Below are positions 8,782 to 17,243 of a stretch of 32,448 bases of DNA, piece after piece. Origin of the DNA: Winogradskyella sp. (GTDB lineage Bacteria; Bacteroidota; Bacteroidia; Flavobacteriales; Flavobacteriaceae); contig JASBSA010000002.1 of NCBI GenBank assembly GCA_030149175.1, forward strand, positions 1 through 32,448, read 5' to 3'. Position 1 is the first letter of the stretch. Each line of letters begins with the position of its first letter. The notes beneath the pieces are model-generated. The model did no database searches. It saw only the letters and a list, made by a program, of their open reading frames with translations, and was not told the DNA's origin. A program made the translations under genes and the position numbers.

Positions 8782-11310
8782 CTATCCTTCAAAATCAAAA
8801 TCATCACCGTTATTTCCGTTACCTCTTCCAGAACGTTCGCGCTTGTTAAGTTGTTGGTTAAACCTGTAGATAACAGAGAAATTTATTTGTCTTTGTCTCC
8901 ATTGCGAATCTCTAAAACGGTTAAAGAAATCTGTTGTGGTCACAGATTTACGTCGTCTAGAGTTGAGTAAATCTCTAACGTTTAATGATAGTGTAAGACT
9001 ATTGTTAAAAAGTTCTTTACTGAGTGCTAAATCTATGGATAAGATGCCTTCGGTATCTGACTGTGCATCTTGCAATGCACCTCTGTAATTTGCATTAGTT
9101 TGCCAATCAATTTTCCATGGTAAAATCACCTTTGAGCTAAATCTTGCAAACCAACTCGTGTTTTTGGCACTGTAATCTACACCGTTAAACTCACCTTCTG
9201 TTTCAAACTGAAAAAAATTGAAACTAGAGTTCAGTCGCAGCCATTTAGCAGGATTGTACAATACACCCAGCTCGGCACCAGTTCTTGCGTTATTTGATAA
9301 GTTAATTGGTATGGTTCTAATAATATCTATGCCATCTGTAGTTTGCTGACCTGTGTTTTCTTGCACGCGCTCAAAAGAATCAGTTTCGTATTGGTAGTAT
9401 ACAGACGTTGTTAGTGTAAAATCATCCCATCGTTTTAAATAACCAATATCAAAAGCACTTGCAAAGGCTGGCTGTAAATTAGGATTTCCTTGAAAAACAT
9501 TAGTTCTACTAGAACGGGTAGGGAAAGGGTTTATAAACCAACCTCTTGGTCTGTTAATTCTTCGGTTATATCCAAAAGTGATACTTTCTTCAGAGTCTGA
9601 GTCATCATCTCCTAAATTGTAAATAACGTTTACAGTAGGGAAAAGCCCTAGATAATTGTTGTCAAAATCTGTTTGTATAGGAAAACCAAAAGCTTCTACC
9701 AATTCATCATCAGTTAACCGAGAGTCTATTTTTCCTTTTAGCTGTGTATGTTCTAATCGGAGTCCTAAAAGGAATGAAAATTTACCGAACTTAGAGCCAT
9801 ATTGTGTATAGACAGCATTAACATTTTCGTCATAATCAAAAATATTGGTAATAGTATCATTTACCACTAAGTTACCTGTGAGTATATTTTCTTGTTCTAG
9901 CCTGTAATCTGTGACTTCATTTTCGAAACTACCTCTGTAGCCAGCTTCAAATCTAGAATCTTCACCTATTGGTAATACATAGTCGGCTTGTAAAAGGTAC
10001 TCTTTTTGAACCTCTTCTGTAAATTCTTGTTCTTGTTGGAAAGGTTCTGGATCAGTTTGGTTTGTTGTGATATAATTCTCATTAAGGTTGGTAAACCCGT
10101 CTTCAGAGTCATTTTCATACTGAAAATCTGCTGTAAGTCTATGGTCGCTATCTTCTCCAAAACGCTTTACGTAGTTCAGTGTTATTTGATAGCTGTTGTC
10201 TTGTTCAGTTTCTTTTTCGCGTCTCAAGGTCTCTTCAACAACAGTTCCGTCGTTAAATCGCTCACTACTATTTAAAGATAGATCTGCATCGCTTCCTAAT
10301 CTATAGAATAAACCACCGGTTATGGAAGATGATTCGTCTATAAAGTATTCCATACCTATGTTGGCGTTGTAATTTCTATTAAGACGTTCTACATCTTGGT
10401 CTTCAATGATTCGTCTAAATTCTGGTTCTATAGTTTCACCATCTACCAAACGATCAAAGTAAGTAACATCTGTAAAACTGGTTCTTGGTGCATCAAAATA
10501 GCGCCAACTCAGATTGGTAAATATGTTGAATTTCTCGGTTCTGTAATTAATAGAAGAGTTAAGCCCTATATTATCAGGATTACCGATGGTGAAGTTGAAT
10601 GATCCATTGAAGCCAAGTGTTTCTTTCTGTCTTAATATAATATTTAAAATACCTGCTGTACCTTCTGCATCATATCTGGCAGAAGGGGAGGTGATAACCT
10701 CAACGCGTTCAATGGCTTCTGCTGGCACTTGACTTAACACATTGGTGTCACCAAAACCTGCCAATGCAGAAGGTCTTCCGTTAATTAAGATTCTAACATT
10801 TTCGTTACCTCTAAGGCTTATTCCACCTTCTATATCAACAGAAACTGAAGGTACGTTATTTAACGCATCACTTACAGTACCACCTGCTGTGGTTAAATCT
10901 TGGCCTATATTGTAAACTTTTTTGTCTAGTTTAACTTCTACTGTTGTTTTCTCGGCAACCACAGTAACTTCATCTAGAGAGGCTATGTCTAGTGCTAAAC
11001 TAACTGTACCTAGATTTATGGACTTATCAAGTTTTTTATTTAAATATTCTTTTGGTTTGTAAGAAATATACTCAACGTAAATGTTGTAAGTACCAGGCTT
11101 TATGTCTAGTTTAAAATTTCCATCAGTATCTGTAATGCCACCTGTAATAACTTTGTCTCCCGATGTGTTTTTTATGGTTATGGTAGCGTATTCTAGAGGT
11201 ATGTTAGTACCTTCTTCAACTACTTTGCCTTCAATTTCTATGTCTTTTTGTGCATATGACCAAGAGATAGTAAAAAATAAAAATAAGATTAGAGGTAAAT
11301 TAATTTTCAT
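8782..11310 (-). CDS. TonB-dependent outer-membrane receptor (OMP_b-brl_3 type)
   Basis: An 842-residue protein with a signal peptide (FFTISWSYAQ), a carboxypeptidase-regulatory-like beta-sandwich (about 25-110, EGKVVEEGTNIPLEYATITI), a plug domain (about 120-230, with VSDALNNVPSVSVDIEGG, LRGNENVRILINGRPSAL and SPSARYDAEGTAGILNIIL), and a long beta-barrel of the outer-membrane beta-barrel family 3. Such receptors import ligands too large for porins using TonB energy; this subfamily often has no SusD partner, and none is present here. The C-terminus is unusual, ending in a Gly/Asn/Asp-rich tail (GNGNNGDDFDFEG) after the last barrel strand. Substrate is unknown. It probably forms its own transcript, with a promoter box just upstream and a terminator downstream. 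Confidence 0.92.
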   Translation of the reverse strand: MKINLPLILFLFFTISWSYAQKDIEIEGKVVEEGTNIPLEYATITIKNTSGDKVITGGITDTDGNFKLDIKPGTYNIYVEYISYKPKEYLNKKLDKSINLGTVSLALDIASLDEVTVVAEKTTVEVKLDKKVYNIGQDLTTAGGTVSDALNNVPSVSVDIEGGISLRGNENVRILINGRPSALAGFGDTNVLSQVPAEAIERVEVITSPSARYDAEGTAGILNIILRQKETLGFNGSFNFTIGNPDNIGLNSSINYRTEKFNIFTNLSWRYFDAPRTSFTDVTYFDRLVDGETIEPEFRRIIEDQDVERLNRNYNANIGMEYFIDESSSITGGLFYRLGSDADLSLNSSERFNDGTVVEETLRREKETEQDNSYQITLNYVKRFGEDSDHRLTADFQYENDSEDGFTNLNENYITTNQTDPEPFQQEQEFTEEVQKEYLLQADYVLPIGEDSRFEAGYRGSFENEVTDYRLEQENILTGNLVVNDTITNIFDYDENVNAVYTQYGSKFGKFSFLLGLRLEHTQLKGKIDSRLTDDELVEAFGFPIQTDFDNNYLGLFPTVNVIYNLGDDDSDSEESITFGYNRRINRPRGWFINPFPTRSSRTNVFQGNPNLQPAFASAFDIGYLKRWDDFTLTTSVYYQYETDSFERVQENTGQQTTDGIDIIRTIPINLSNNARTGAELGVLYNPAKWLRLNSSFNFFQFETEGEFNGVDYSAKNTSWFARFSSKVILPWKIDWQTNANYRGALQDAQSDTEGILSIDLALSKELFNNSLTLSLNVRDLLNSRRRKSVTTTDFFNRFRDSQWRQRQINFSVIYRFNQQLNKRERSGRGNGNNGDDFDFEG

Positions 11311-11343
11311 TACAAGTGGTTAGTGTTTTGCTCTTTAGATGAA

Positions 11344-11351
11344 CAAAAATA
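11344..11351 (-). promoter_or_regulatory. Bacteroidota -7 box for the TonB-dependent receptor
   Basis: On the minus strand the sequence reads TATTTTTG, a full match to TAnnTTTG, about 33 bases before the receptor start codon. No clear TTG at -33 was found. Confidence 0.5.
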
Positions 11352-11426
11352 CTTTTACTTGTGGTGCATTTGGTTAATCTTATGTTAAAGCGAAATATGG
11401 ATTTTCAATTTTGGAATAGGTACTAT

Positions 11427-11891
11427 CTATCTACCTTTATCTTTCTTTTTCTTTTTACGCTTTTTCTTCTTTTTCTTTTTGACTTGTTTTTCGTCAAAAT
11501 CACCTTTGATCATATCTTTAATCTTAGTCATGTCATTTTCAGAGATGAGTTCTTCTAAGTCTTTAAAGTGAGATTCGTCAAGTTTTTTTATAGCTTGTTC
11601 TCTATCAAATGAACGTTCGTATTTTACTTTTAAAACTTCTGTTTTAGCTTCAAAGTAAGAATTTAGATATTGTTTGATAATTTCTTTTTGAAAATCGTCT
11701 GCCTCTAACGTAGTTAAAAAATTGTCAATATATTCATCTTTTCGTTCCTCTAATTTTTGCTCGTATTTAGCTATTTCTTCTTCAGTTGGCTTTCTGTTAA
11801 TTACAGGATTTCCCATTCTGTCTCTACGACTCTGGGCATAAGTACTAAACGCTAGGAGCAGAGCAAAGATTAATAATGCTGATTTTTTCAT
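11427..11891 (-). CDS. Small secreted protein with Lys-rich tail
   Basis: A 154-residue protein I do not recognise. It has a signal peptide (MKKSALLIFALLLAFSTYAQ), a charged, mostly helical body (about 30-135) rich in Glu and Lys, and a C-terminal tail made almost only of Lys and Arg (about 136-154). It starts 2 bases after the stop of the ArsC-like gene, so the two are cotranscribed. The basic tail could bind polyanions such as nucleic acid or lipopolysaccharide, but that is only inferred from composition. On the plus strand the tail appears as a long pyrimidine tract. Confidence 0.75.
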   Translation of the reverse strand: MKKSALLIFALLLAFSTYAQSRRDRMGNPVINRKPTEEEIAKYEQKLEERKDEYIDNFLTTLEADDFQKEIIKQYLNSYFEAKTEVLKVKYERSFDREQAIKKLDESHFKDLEELISENDMTKIKDMIKGDFDEKQVKKKKKKKRKKKKKDKGR

Positions 11892-11893
11892 AA

Positions 11894-12235
11894 TTAAATA
11901 ATTTCTAGAATTAGTTCTTTTGGTCTCCCGATAACAGCTTTATTACCATTGACAACTATTGGCCGTTCTATTAGTTTTCGGTGCTTTTGCATAGCCTTAA
12001 TGATTTGTTCATCAGTTAATTGTTGTCCTTTATAATCTGATTTCCAGATGGCCTCATTCTTTCTAATTAAATCTATGGGTTTTATATTTAATTTAGAAAT
12101 AAGTGTTTTAAGGTCCTTTTCGCTTAAAACATCCTCAAGGTATTTTACAACCTTAAAGACCTTCTCTGATTGTTCTAATAGAGCTAGTCCCTCTCTAGAT
12201 TTTCGACATCTTGGGTTGTGGTAAATTGTAATCAT
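11894..12235 (-). CDS. arsC: ArsC/Spx-family arsenate reductase-like protein
   Basis: A 113-residue thioredoxin-fold protein of the ArsC/YffB group. The HNPRCRKSR motif places the reactive Cys at residue 10, a second conserved block is RKNEAIWK, and RPIVV...IGRP forms the cis-proline region and the distal arginines. True ArsC enzymes reduce arsenate using glutathione and glutaredoxin. No other arsenic genes are nearby, so arsenate reduction is not certain and a general thiol-reductase role is possible. It lies 53 bases after prfB and 2 bases before the small Lys-rich secreted protein, forming a minus-strand group. Confidence 0.85.
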   Translation of the reverse strand: MITIYHNPRCRKSREGLALLEQSEKVFKVVKYLEDVLSEKDLKTLISKLNIKPIDLIRKNEAIWKSDYKGQQLTDEQIIKAMQKHRKLIERPIVVNGNKAVIGRPKELILEII

Positions 12236-12288
12236 AATGTTCTTTTATTCAAATTTTATGCCAATATTTCTTGGAAACTTTTTGTTTT

Positions 12289-13387
12289 TTAGCTATCATT
12301 TTTTTGTCCCATCATCATTAAATACGCCTTTAAAAAAGGTTCTATATCGCCATCCATAACAGCGTCTACATTACCAGTTTCATGAGCCGTACGTACATCT
12401 TTTGCAAGTTTGTATGGGTGCATCACATAATTTCTAATCTGGCTTCCCCATTCAATTTTCATCTTGCTAGCTTCAATATCCTCGCGCTGTGCCATTTGTT
12501 TTTGAAGCTCAATTTCGTATAACTGAGATTTAAGCATTTGCATGGCTCTAGTTCTGTTATCGTGTTGTGAGCGTGTTTCTGAGCATTGAATTTGTATTCC
12601 AGTGGGTTTGTGTAACAGTTGTACTTTTGTTTCTACTTTATTAACGTTTTGTCCACCAGCTCCGCTTGAGCGCGCTGTAGTAATTTCTATGTCTGCAGGA
12701 TTTATTTCTATTTCGATAGAATCATCAACCAACGGATAGACGTAAACAGAGGCAAAACTTGTATGGCGTTTGGCATTACTATCAAAGGGTGAAATTCTTA
12801 CCAAACGATGTACGCCATTCTCACCTTTTAACCAACCGAAAGCATACTCTCCTTCAATTTCTAAAGTAACTGTTTTTATACCAGCGACATCTCCTTCCTG
12901 TAGGTTGAGTTCTTTAACTTTAAACCCACTTTTTTCGGCATACATTAAATACATACGCATGAGCATGCTTGCCCAATCACATGATTCTGTACCACCAGCG
13001 CCAGCAGTAATTTGCAAAACAGCACTTAAGCTGTCTCCTTCCTCCGAAAGCATATTTTTAAACTCTAGCTTTTCAATAGCATTTGTTGCCTTTTGAAAAC
13101 GAGAATCTAAATCCTCTAAAGAAGCTTCATCTTCTTTATAGAATTCATAAATAACTTCTAAGTCTTCAAAAAGCGTTTTTGCAGCATTGAAGTCGTTAAC
13201 CCAACTTTTCTTTTCTCTAATAGAGCGCATTACCTGCTCAGCTTTTTTAGAGTCGTTCCAGAAATTTGGGTCAAAAGTCTGTTCTTCTTCGTTGGCAATT
13301 TCTATTAACTTGGTATCTAAGTCAAAGATACTGTCTAAGTATGTCTAGACGGGAATTAAGATCTTTAATTTGATCTGATGTTATCAT
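12289..13387 (-). CDS. prfB: Peptide chain release factor 2 with programmed +1 frameshift
   Basis: RF2 reads UGA and UAA stop codons. The gene starts at the ATG at 13387-13385 ([21 protein letters not shown]) and meets an in-frame TGA at codon 22 (13324-13322). The site reads TAT CTT TGA C, the conserved RF2 autoregulatory frameshift. Slipping +1 at CTT gives GAC (Asp) and continues [15 protein letters not shown]... to 12289, for a total of 365 residues, the usual RF2 length. The SPF anticodon-mimic ([16 protein letters not shown]) marks it as RF2 not RF1, and GAGGQ is the peptidyl-hydrolysis motif. Without the frameshift only an N-truncated 313-residue frame would appear. Confidence 0.96.
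13321..13327 (-). promoter_or_regulatory. prfB: RF2 programmed +1 frameshift site
   Basis: Minus strand CTTTGAC, preceded by TAT: CUU slips onto UUU-frame and UGA is bypassed when RF2 is scarce, giving negative feedback. The purine-rich AGGGGG found upstream in E. coli is replaced here by AGACAG, so a Shine-Dalgarno-like stimulator is essentially lacking. Confidence 0.93.
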
Positions 13388-13405
13388 AAAGATTTAAATT
13401 TTTTA

Positions 13406-13413
13406 CAAATATA
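13406..13413 (-). promoter_or_regulatory. Bacteroidota -7 box for prfB
   Basis: Minus strand TATATTTG, a perfect TAnnTTTG, about 18 bases before the prfB start. No TTG at the expected -33 spacing was found. Confidence 0.5.
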
Positions 13414-13466
13414 ATTGGCATATACAAAGCGCCATAATTTTGAAATGTTTTTTCTTGCTTAAAATG

Positions 13467-13501
13467 AAAAAACCGTCTAAATATAACTTAGACGGTTTTT
13501 T
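13467..13501 (-). terminator. Intrinsic terminator after the lipoprotein gene
   Basis: A 14-bp perfect stem AAAAAACCGTCTAA / TTAGACGGTTTTTT (13467-13480 with 13488-13501), 7-base loop. It lies downstream of the lipoprotein and upstream of the prfB promoter. Confidence 0.88.
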
Positions 13502-13529
13502 GTTTTTTAGTATGGGATCAATTAATTGA

Positions 13530-14720
13530 TTACCACCACCAGCACCAGTATGTTGGTGGTTCGTATTCACATAATTCGCCACCATAAGTACTTGTTCCGC
13601 TTACAACCTCAACAACACCACGCTTGTAGCCTGGTCCAATATTCAAGTAGCAGTTAGTCTTAAACTTTGTGTAATAGCAGTTGCCTACATATACATATAT
13701 CCAATCGCCAAAAGTACCATCATGATTAACACCGCTAACAGCCATTTCATCATTTAATCCTACAACATCATCAAATATTTTAACTGCATAGCAAGTATTT
13801 TCGTAACGTTGGTATAATCTTACTCTGTAATCGTTATGCCAATCCCACTTAAATGTAATCTGGTTTACATCTCCAACACAATCGCTACACTCATCTGCCT
13901 CTGGCAAATCTTTTGTAATTAATAACGCTTGTACATTATCAAAATCGGCAGGGATTAGTAATAATCCTAATTTACCACCACATTCAGGTGTGTATCCTTC
14001 TCCATTAGCTACAGCATCATCATAAATTTCGTCACCTTTTGCATTGTCAATAGCTGGTCTCCAATCACCTGGGACAGGAGTTAAGAAATCCGTAAAGTCA
14101 TTAACAAATGGCCCCTCAATAAGTTTCCAAATAGCATACTGTACGTGACCATAAGTATATTGTTCTCCTGGACCATATTCAATATTGTTTAATATCCAGT
14201 TAACTTTGTCAAAGTTTTGAGGGTTTGTGTAAACAGCTTCAAATTCACCACCTGCTAAAATAGCAGTATCGTAGCTTGAAATTACAGTAAAATCAATAAA
14301 ATCATCGTCTGCACCAAGACTAGGTAATCTGTCAGAACAGAAAGCGGAAGTCGCATCTCCACCATCAATAGAGATATCAAAATATGCATTTGCACCTGGC
14401 TTATCTAAAACTTCTATGTTTACAGTTGTGTCAAAACCAGTTTCAAGTAAATCTGGTGTACAATCTGAACTACCATTGTTACTTCCACCTCCATAATTAC
14501 CCCAAGTTTTGGCGTTGCTTAAAGTTGGTTTAACAAGGTCTTCACTTTTTTCGTTAAATGTTAATTCTTTGTCCTCTTCACCATCAGATACAACCATGCC
14601 CTTTTCATCAAATCTTAAAGCGGCTTGTTGTTGACTTTCAATTTCTTGTGTACTTTCTTTTTGACATGAGGCAAAAATTACAAGAACCACAAGTAATACT
14701 ACTTTAGTAATGTGTTTCAT
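13530..14720 (-). CDS. Cys-rich surface lipoprotein with thioester-domain-like region
   Basis: A 396-residue lipoprotein: the signal sequence ends in IFASC, with the lipid-anchored Cys at residue 19, then a low-complexity Gln/Ser/Glu linker to about residue 85. Residues 95-270 resemble internal-thioester adhesin domains: AFCSDRLPSLG (C128), VISSYDTAILAGGEFEAV, VNWILNNIEYG and GHVQYAIWKLIEG (Q194). In such domains a Cys and the Gln of a QxAIW motif form the thioester. The C-terminal third is a Trp/Tyr/Cys-rich beta domain with several Cys, ending in WCWWW. It is probably surface-exposed and may bind host or particle surfaces. The thioester is inferred from motif similarity only. It is transcribed alone, with its own terminator. 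Confidence 0.8.
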   Translation of the reverse strand: MKHITKVVLLVVLVIFASCQKESTQEIESQQQAALRFDEKGMVVSDGEEDKELTFNEKSEDLVKPTLSNAKTWGNYGGGSNNGSSDCTPDLLETGFDTTVNIEVLDKPGANAYFDISIDGGDATSAFCSDRLPSLGADDDFIDFTVISSYDTAILAGGEFEAVYTNPQNFDKVNWILNNIEYGPGEQYTYGHVQYAIWKLIEGPFVNDFTDFLTPVPGDWRPAIDNAKGDEIYDDAVANGEGYTPECGGKLGLLLIPADFDNVQALLITKDLPEADECSDCVGDVNQITFKWDWHNDYRVRLYQRYENTCYAVKIFDDVVGLNDEMAVSGVNHDGTFGDWIYVYVGNCYYTKFKTNCYLNIGPGYKRGVVEVVSGTSTYGGELCEYEPPTYWCWWW

Positions 14721-14763
14721 AATTATTAATTTAGGTTAATAGCATAAATATTTATGTAAAAGT

Positions 14764-14786
14764 ATTTGTTAAAATTGTTAACAAAT
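14764..14786 (-). promoter_or_regulatory. Dyad at the lipoprotein promoter
   Basis: A perfect dyad ATTTGTTAA-N5-TTAACAAAT lies 44-66 bases upstream of the lipoprotein start. It overlaps the end of a near-consensus minus-strand -7 box (TTAATTTG, 14782-14789), so it covers the likely transcription start. It could be an operator or an RNA hairpin. The rest of the 295-base gap to the ATP-grasp gene holds only AT-rich sequence and the promoter noted next. Confidence 0.4.
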
Positions 14787-14921
14787 TAAAAATTTGATGA
14801 AATAGAAGATTTATTAGTTGAATAGTTGAACGTCATATTTAATCGACAAATCAACTTTTTTTTGCACAACTGAATTAGTATTCAATTTATCGAAGAAAAT
14901 TTTAAATGAAGTTTAATTATT

Positions 14922-14929
14922 TACTTTTG
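14922..14929 (+). promoter_or_regulatory. Bacteroidota -7 box for the ATP-grasp gene
   Basis: TACTTTTG matches TAnnTTTG fully, about 87 bases before the ATP-grasp start codon. No clear -33 TTG was found. Confidence 0.45.
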
Positions 14930-15015
14930 AGCTGTTTAATAGTATGTGATTATTATCAACTTATAGATGTTTGTTATGTATGCAAGATCTAGAAGCTAGC
15001 TCCAAATCTTAGTGA

Positions 15016-16188
15016 ATGAAAAATAATTCCAAAACGCTTTCCATATTAATACCAGATGGTGAAACCACTTTGCTTTCTAATGTGGTTCATAGCCTTTCGC
15101 TTATTGCGCATGTGAAGATTTATGTACTATCTTCTCATAAGAGAAGGTATTTTAAATATTCAATTGATAATAATTGTTTTAAATATTCGCGCTTTATAGA
15201 AAAGTTTATTTATTATGAGAACACTACACCAGAAGAATGGATAGACAAAATTGATGCAACAGTAGAAGATTATAGCATAGATCTTATTATGCCCATTTTT
15301 GATGTAAGTACTAAGAGGATTTTAGAACATCAGAATAATCTTAAAAATAGATCTAAACTCTGTTCTTTGTCTAGCTTAAGCAATTTTGAAACTGCGCTGC
15401 GTAAGGATTTGCTGTATTTATTTTTAAAGTCTAATAATTTACCTTGTCCTGAAAGTATTATTGTAGACTCAAGATTTAAAAATGATTTTGTCAATTTAGA
15501 TTTTCCATTAGTAGCGAAACCAACCTATGGTTTCAATGGTGGAATGGGTGTAAAACTCGTTAATGATAAGAATGAACTATTAAACTATATTAACGCTATA
15601 AAAACCGATAATCCTATATTGCTTCAAAAATTTATAGAAGGTTTTGACGTGACCTGTAACGTGTTATGTAAGAATGGTGATATACAAGCTTACACAATGC
15701 AAAAAGCGGCAATAATAAAGAGTGTTAAGGTTACACCTCAATTTGAGTTTAGTTTCTTTAATGATAAAGCTTTACTTGGGCTTATGAAGGATTTAATGAA
15801 GGCATTAAATTGGTCTGGTGTTGCTAATATAGACTTTAGGTTTGACGAAACAGATAATACATATAAGGTTATAGAAATAAATCCGAGGTTTTGGCTTAAT
15901 ACCGAGGCGTCTGCTTTGGCTGGTGTAAATTTTCCGTATTTATATTGCTTATCTACTTTGGACAATAAAATAGAATTTAACCCAGTTGAAAGTGGTACTT
16001 TTTTACATCTTAAGGCTTTGGTTAAGCGTCTTCAACGTAACCCACTTTTAATTTTTAAGGTTAACTTTTTAATAAAAAACACACCTTTTGGATTTATCAT
16101 AAAAGACCCTCTAGTTCTATGGTGTAAGTTTATATGGAGAACTAATAACATTATATCTTCAAAAATTCTTAAAAGGAAATCAGCTTAG
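15016..16188 (+). CDS. ATP-grasp carboxylate-amine/thiol ligase-like protein
   Basis: A 390-residue cytoplasmic protein with an ATP-grasp fold. The N-terminal Rossmann-like part (about 1-120) is followed by the ATP-binding loop FPLVAKPTYGFNGGMGVKLV, the central VTCNVLCKNG strand and the metal-binding VIEINPRFW motif near residues 290-300. Enzymes of this fold join a carboxylate to an amine or thiol through an acyl-phosphate. The substrate is unknown: there is no peptide-synthesis, cell-wall or natural-product gene beside it. The basic, hydrophobic C-terminus (about 330-390) could associate with membrane. It stands alone, with threonine aldolase starting 29 bases later on the same strand, so cotranscription is possible. 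Confidence 0.8.
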   Translation: MKNNSKTLSILIPDGETTLLSNVVHSLSLIAHVKIYVLSSHKRRYFKYSIDNNCFKYSRFIEKFIYYENTTPEEWIDKIDATVEDYSIDLIMPIFDVSTKRILEHQNNLKNRSKLCSLSSLSNFETALRKDLLYLFLKSNNLPCPESIIVDSRFKNDFVNLDFPLVAKPTYGFNGGMGVKLVNDKNELLNYINAIKTDNPILLQKFIEGFDVTCNVLCKNGDIQAYTMQKAAIIKSVKVTPQFEFSFFNDKALLGLMKDLMKALNWSGVANIDFRFDETDNTYKVIEINPRFWLNTEASALAGVNFPYLYCLSTLDNKIEFNPVESGTFLHLKALVKRLQRNPLLIFKVNFLIKNTPFGFIIKDPLVLWCKFIWRTNNIISSKILKRKSA

Positions 16189-16217
16189 TTATTATATTTA
16201 CGTTATATAATTTTTTT

Positions 16218-17237
16218 ATGATAATAGATTTAAGAAGTGATACGGTTACCAAGCCAACAAAAGGGATGTTAGACGCTATGATTTCTGCTGAAGTTGGCGA
16301 TGATGTTTATAAAGAAGATCCTTCAGTAAATACTCTTGAAAAACGACTAGCAGACATTTTCGGAATGGATGAAGCTTTGTTTTTTCCAACTGGCAGTATG
16401 GCAAATCAAGCAGCATTAAAATTGCACACTAACCCAGGCGAACAAGTTATTTGTGATAAATATGCTCATATATATAATTATGAAGGCGGTGGCGCTTCAT
16501 TCAATAGCGGTATATCATGCAAGTTAATAGACGGTCACAGAGGTATGTTTACAGCTGCACAGGCAGAGAGTGCTATTAATCCTCCAGATTTTTATCATAG
16601 CCCGTTAACCTCACTTATAGCTATAGAAAACACCACAAACAAAGGAGGTGGTGCATGTTGGGATTTAAAAGAGTTAAAAAAGATAAGACAAATAGCGGAT
16701 AAACATAATTTAGGGTATCATTTAGATGGTGCAAGATTATGGAATGCTTTAGTTTACAAAGGCGAAAACCCTAAGCACTATGGGGAATTGTTTGATACAA
16801 TTTCAGTTTGTTTAAGCAAAGGCTTGGGTTGCCCAATCGGTTCTGTGCTTATAGGTAAAAAGGAATTAATGAAAGGAGCTCTACGCGTTAGAAAAATTCT
16901 TGGTGGTGGAATGAGACAGGTAGGTTATTTAGCATCAGCAGGGCTTTATGCATTAGACAATCATATAGAACGCCTAAGCGAAGACCATAAAAAAGCTAAG
17001 GAAATAGGCGAAGTTTTATCTCAATTGTCTTTCATTAAAACTGTAGAACCAATAGAAACCAATATCGTTATTTTTGAACTGAATGATAGGTACAGCGAAA
17101 CGGATTTTCTTAATCAACTAAAAGGAAAAAATATATATATTATAGGTATGGGAAGCAACAAACTGCGCATGGTAACGCATTTAGATTATACCGATGCCAT
17201 GCATGATGCATTATTGAGTACGCTTAAGCAATTGTAA
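16218..17237 (+). CDS. ltaE: Low-specificity L-threonine aldolase
   Basis: A PLP enzyme of 339 residues that cleaves L-threonine or allo-threonine to glycine and acetaldehyde. The start MIIDLRSDTVTKPT is the family signature. Further landmarks are FFPTGSMANQAAL, the ring-stacking His in DKYAHIYNYE, HLDGARLWNA (D170 on the pyridine nitrogen) and the Schiff-base lysine K201 in CLSKGLGCPIGS. Length matches the family. It converges with ybaB, leaving only 6 bases between the stop codons. It could share a transcript with the ATP-grasp gene 29 bases upstream, although a near-consensus -7 box (TATATTTA) also lies in the gap. Confidence 0.95.
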   Translation: MIIDLRSDTVTKPTKGMLDAMISAEVGDDVYKEDPSVNTLEKRLADIFGMDEALFFPTGSMANQAALKLHTNPGEQVICDKYAHIYNYEGGGASFNSGISCKLIDGHRGMFTAAQAESAINPPDFYHSPLTSLIAIENTTNKGGGACWDLKELKKIRQIADKHNLGYHLDGARLWNALVYKGENPKHYGELFDTISVCLSKGLGCPIGSVLIGKKELMKGALRVRKILGGGMRQVGYLASAGLYALDNHIERLSEDHKKAKEIGEVLSQLSFIKTVEPIETNIVIFELNDRYSETDFLNQLKGKNIYIIGMGSNKLRMVTHLDYTDAMHDALLSTLKQL

Positions 17238-17243
17238 TACGTA

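Noticed and set aside
10006-10275. 89-residue open frame inside the TonB receptor, opposite strand
   Set aside because: Antisense shadow of barrel-coding sequence without a promoter or recognisable features.
11437-11487. Long pyrimidine tract on the plus strand, possible triplex-forming DNA
   Set aside because: Fully explained as the complement of Lys/Arg codons of the small secreted protein.
13231-13387. Apparent frameshift or sequencing error at the start of prfB
   Set aside because: The TGA lies in the conserved TATCTTTGAC context and the joined product has the standard RF2 length, so it is programmed.
14820-14870. GTTGA...TCAAC followed by eight T's, a terminator-like pattern
   Set aside because: The stem is only 5-6 bp with a loop over 20 bases, and it follows no gene in that direction.
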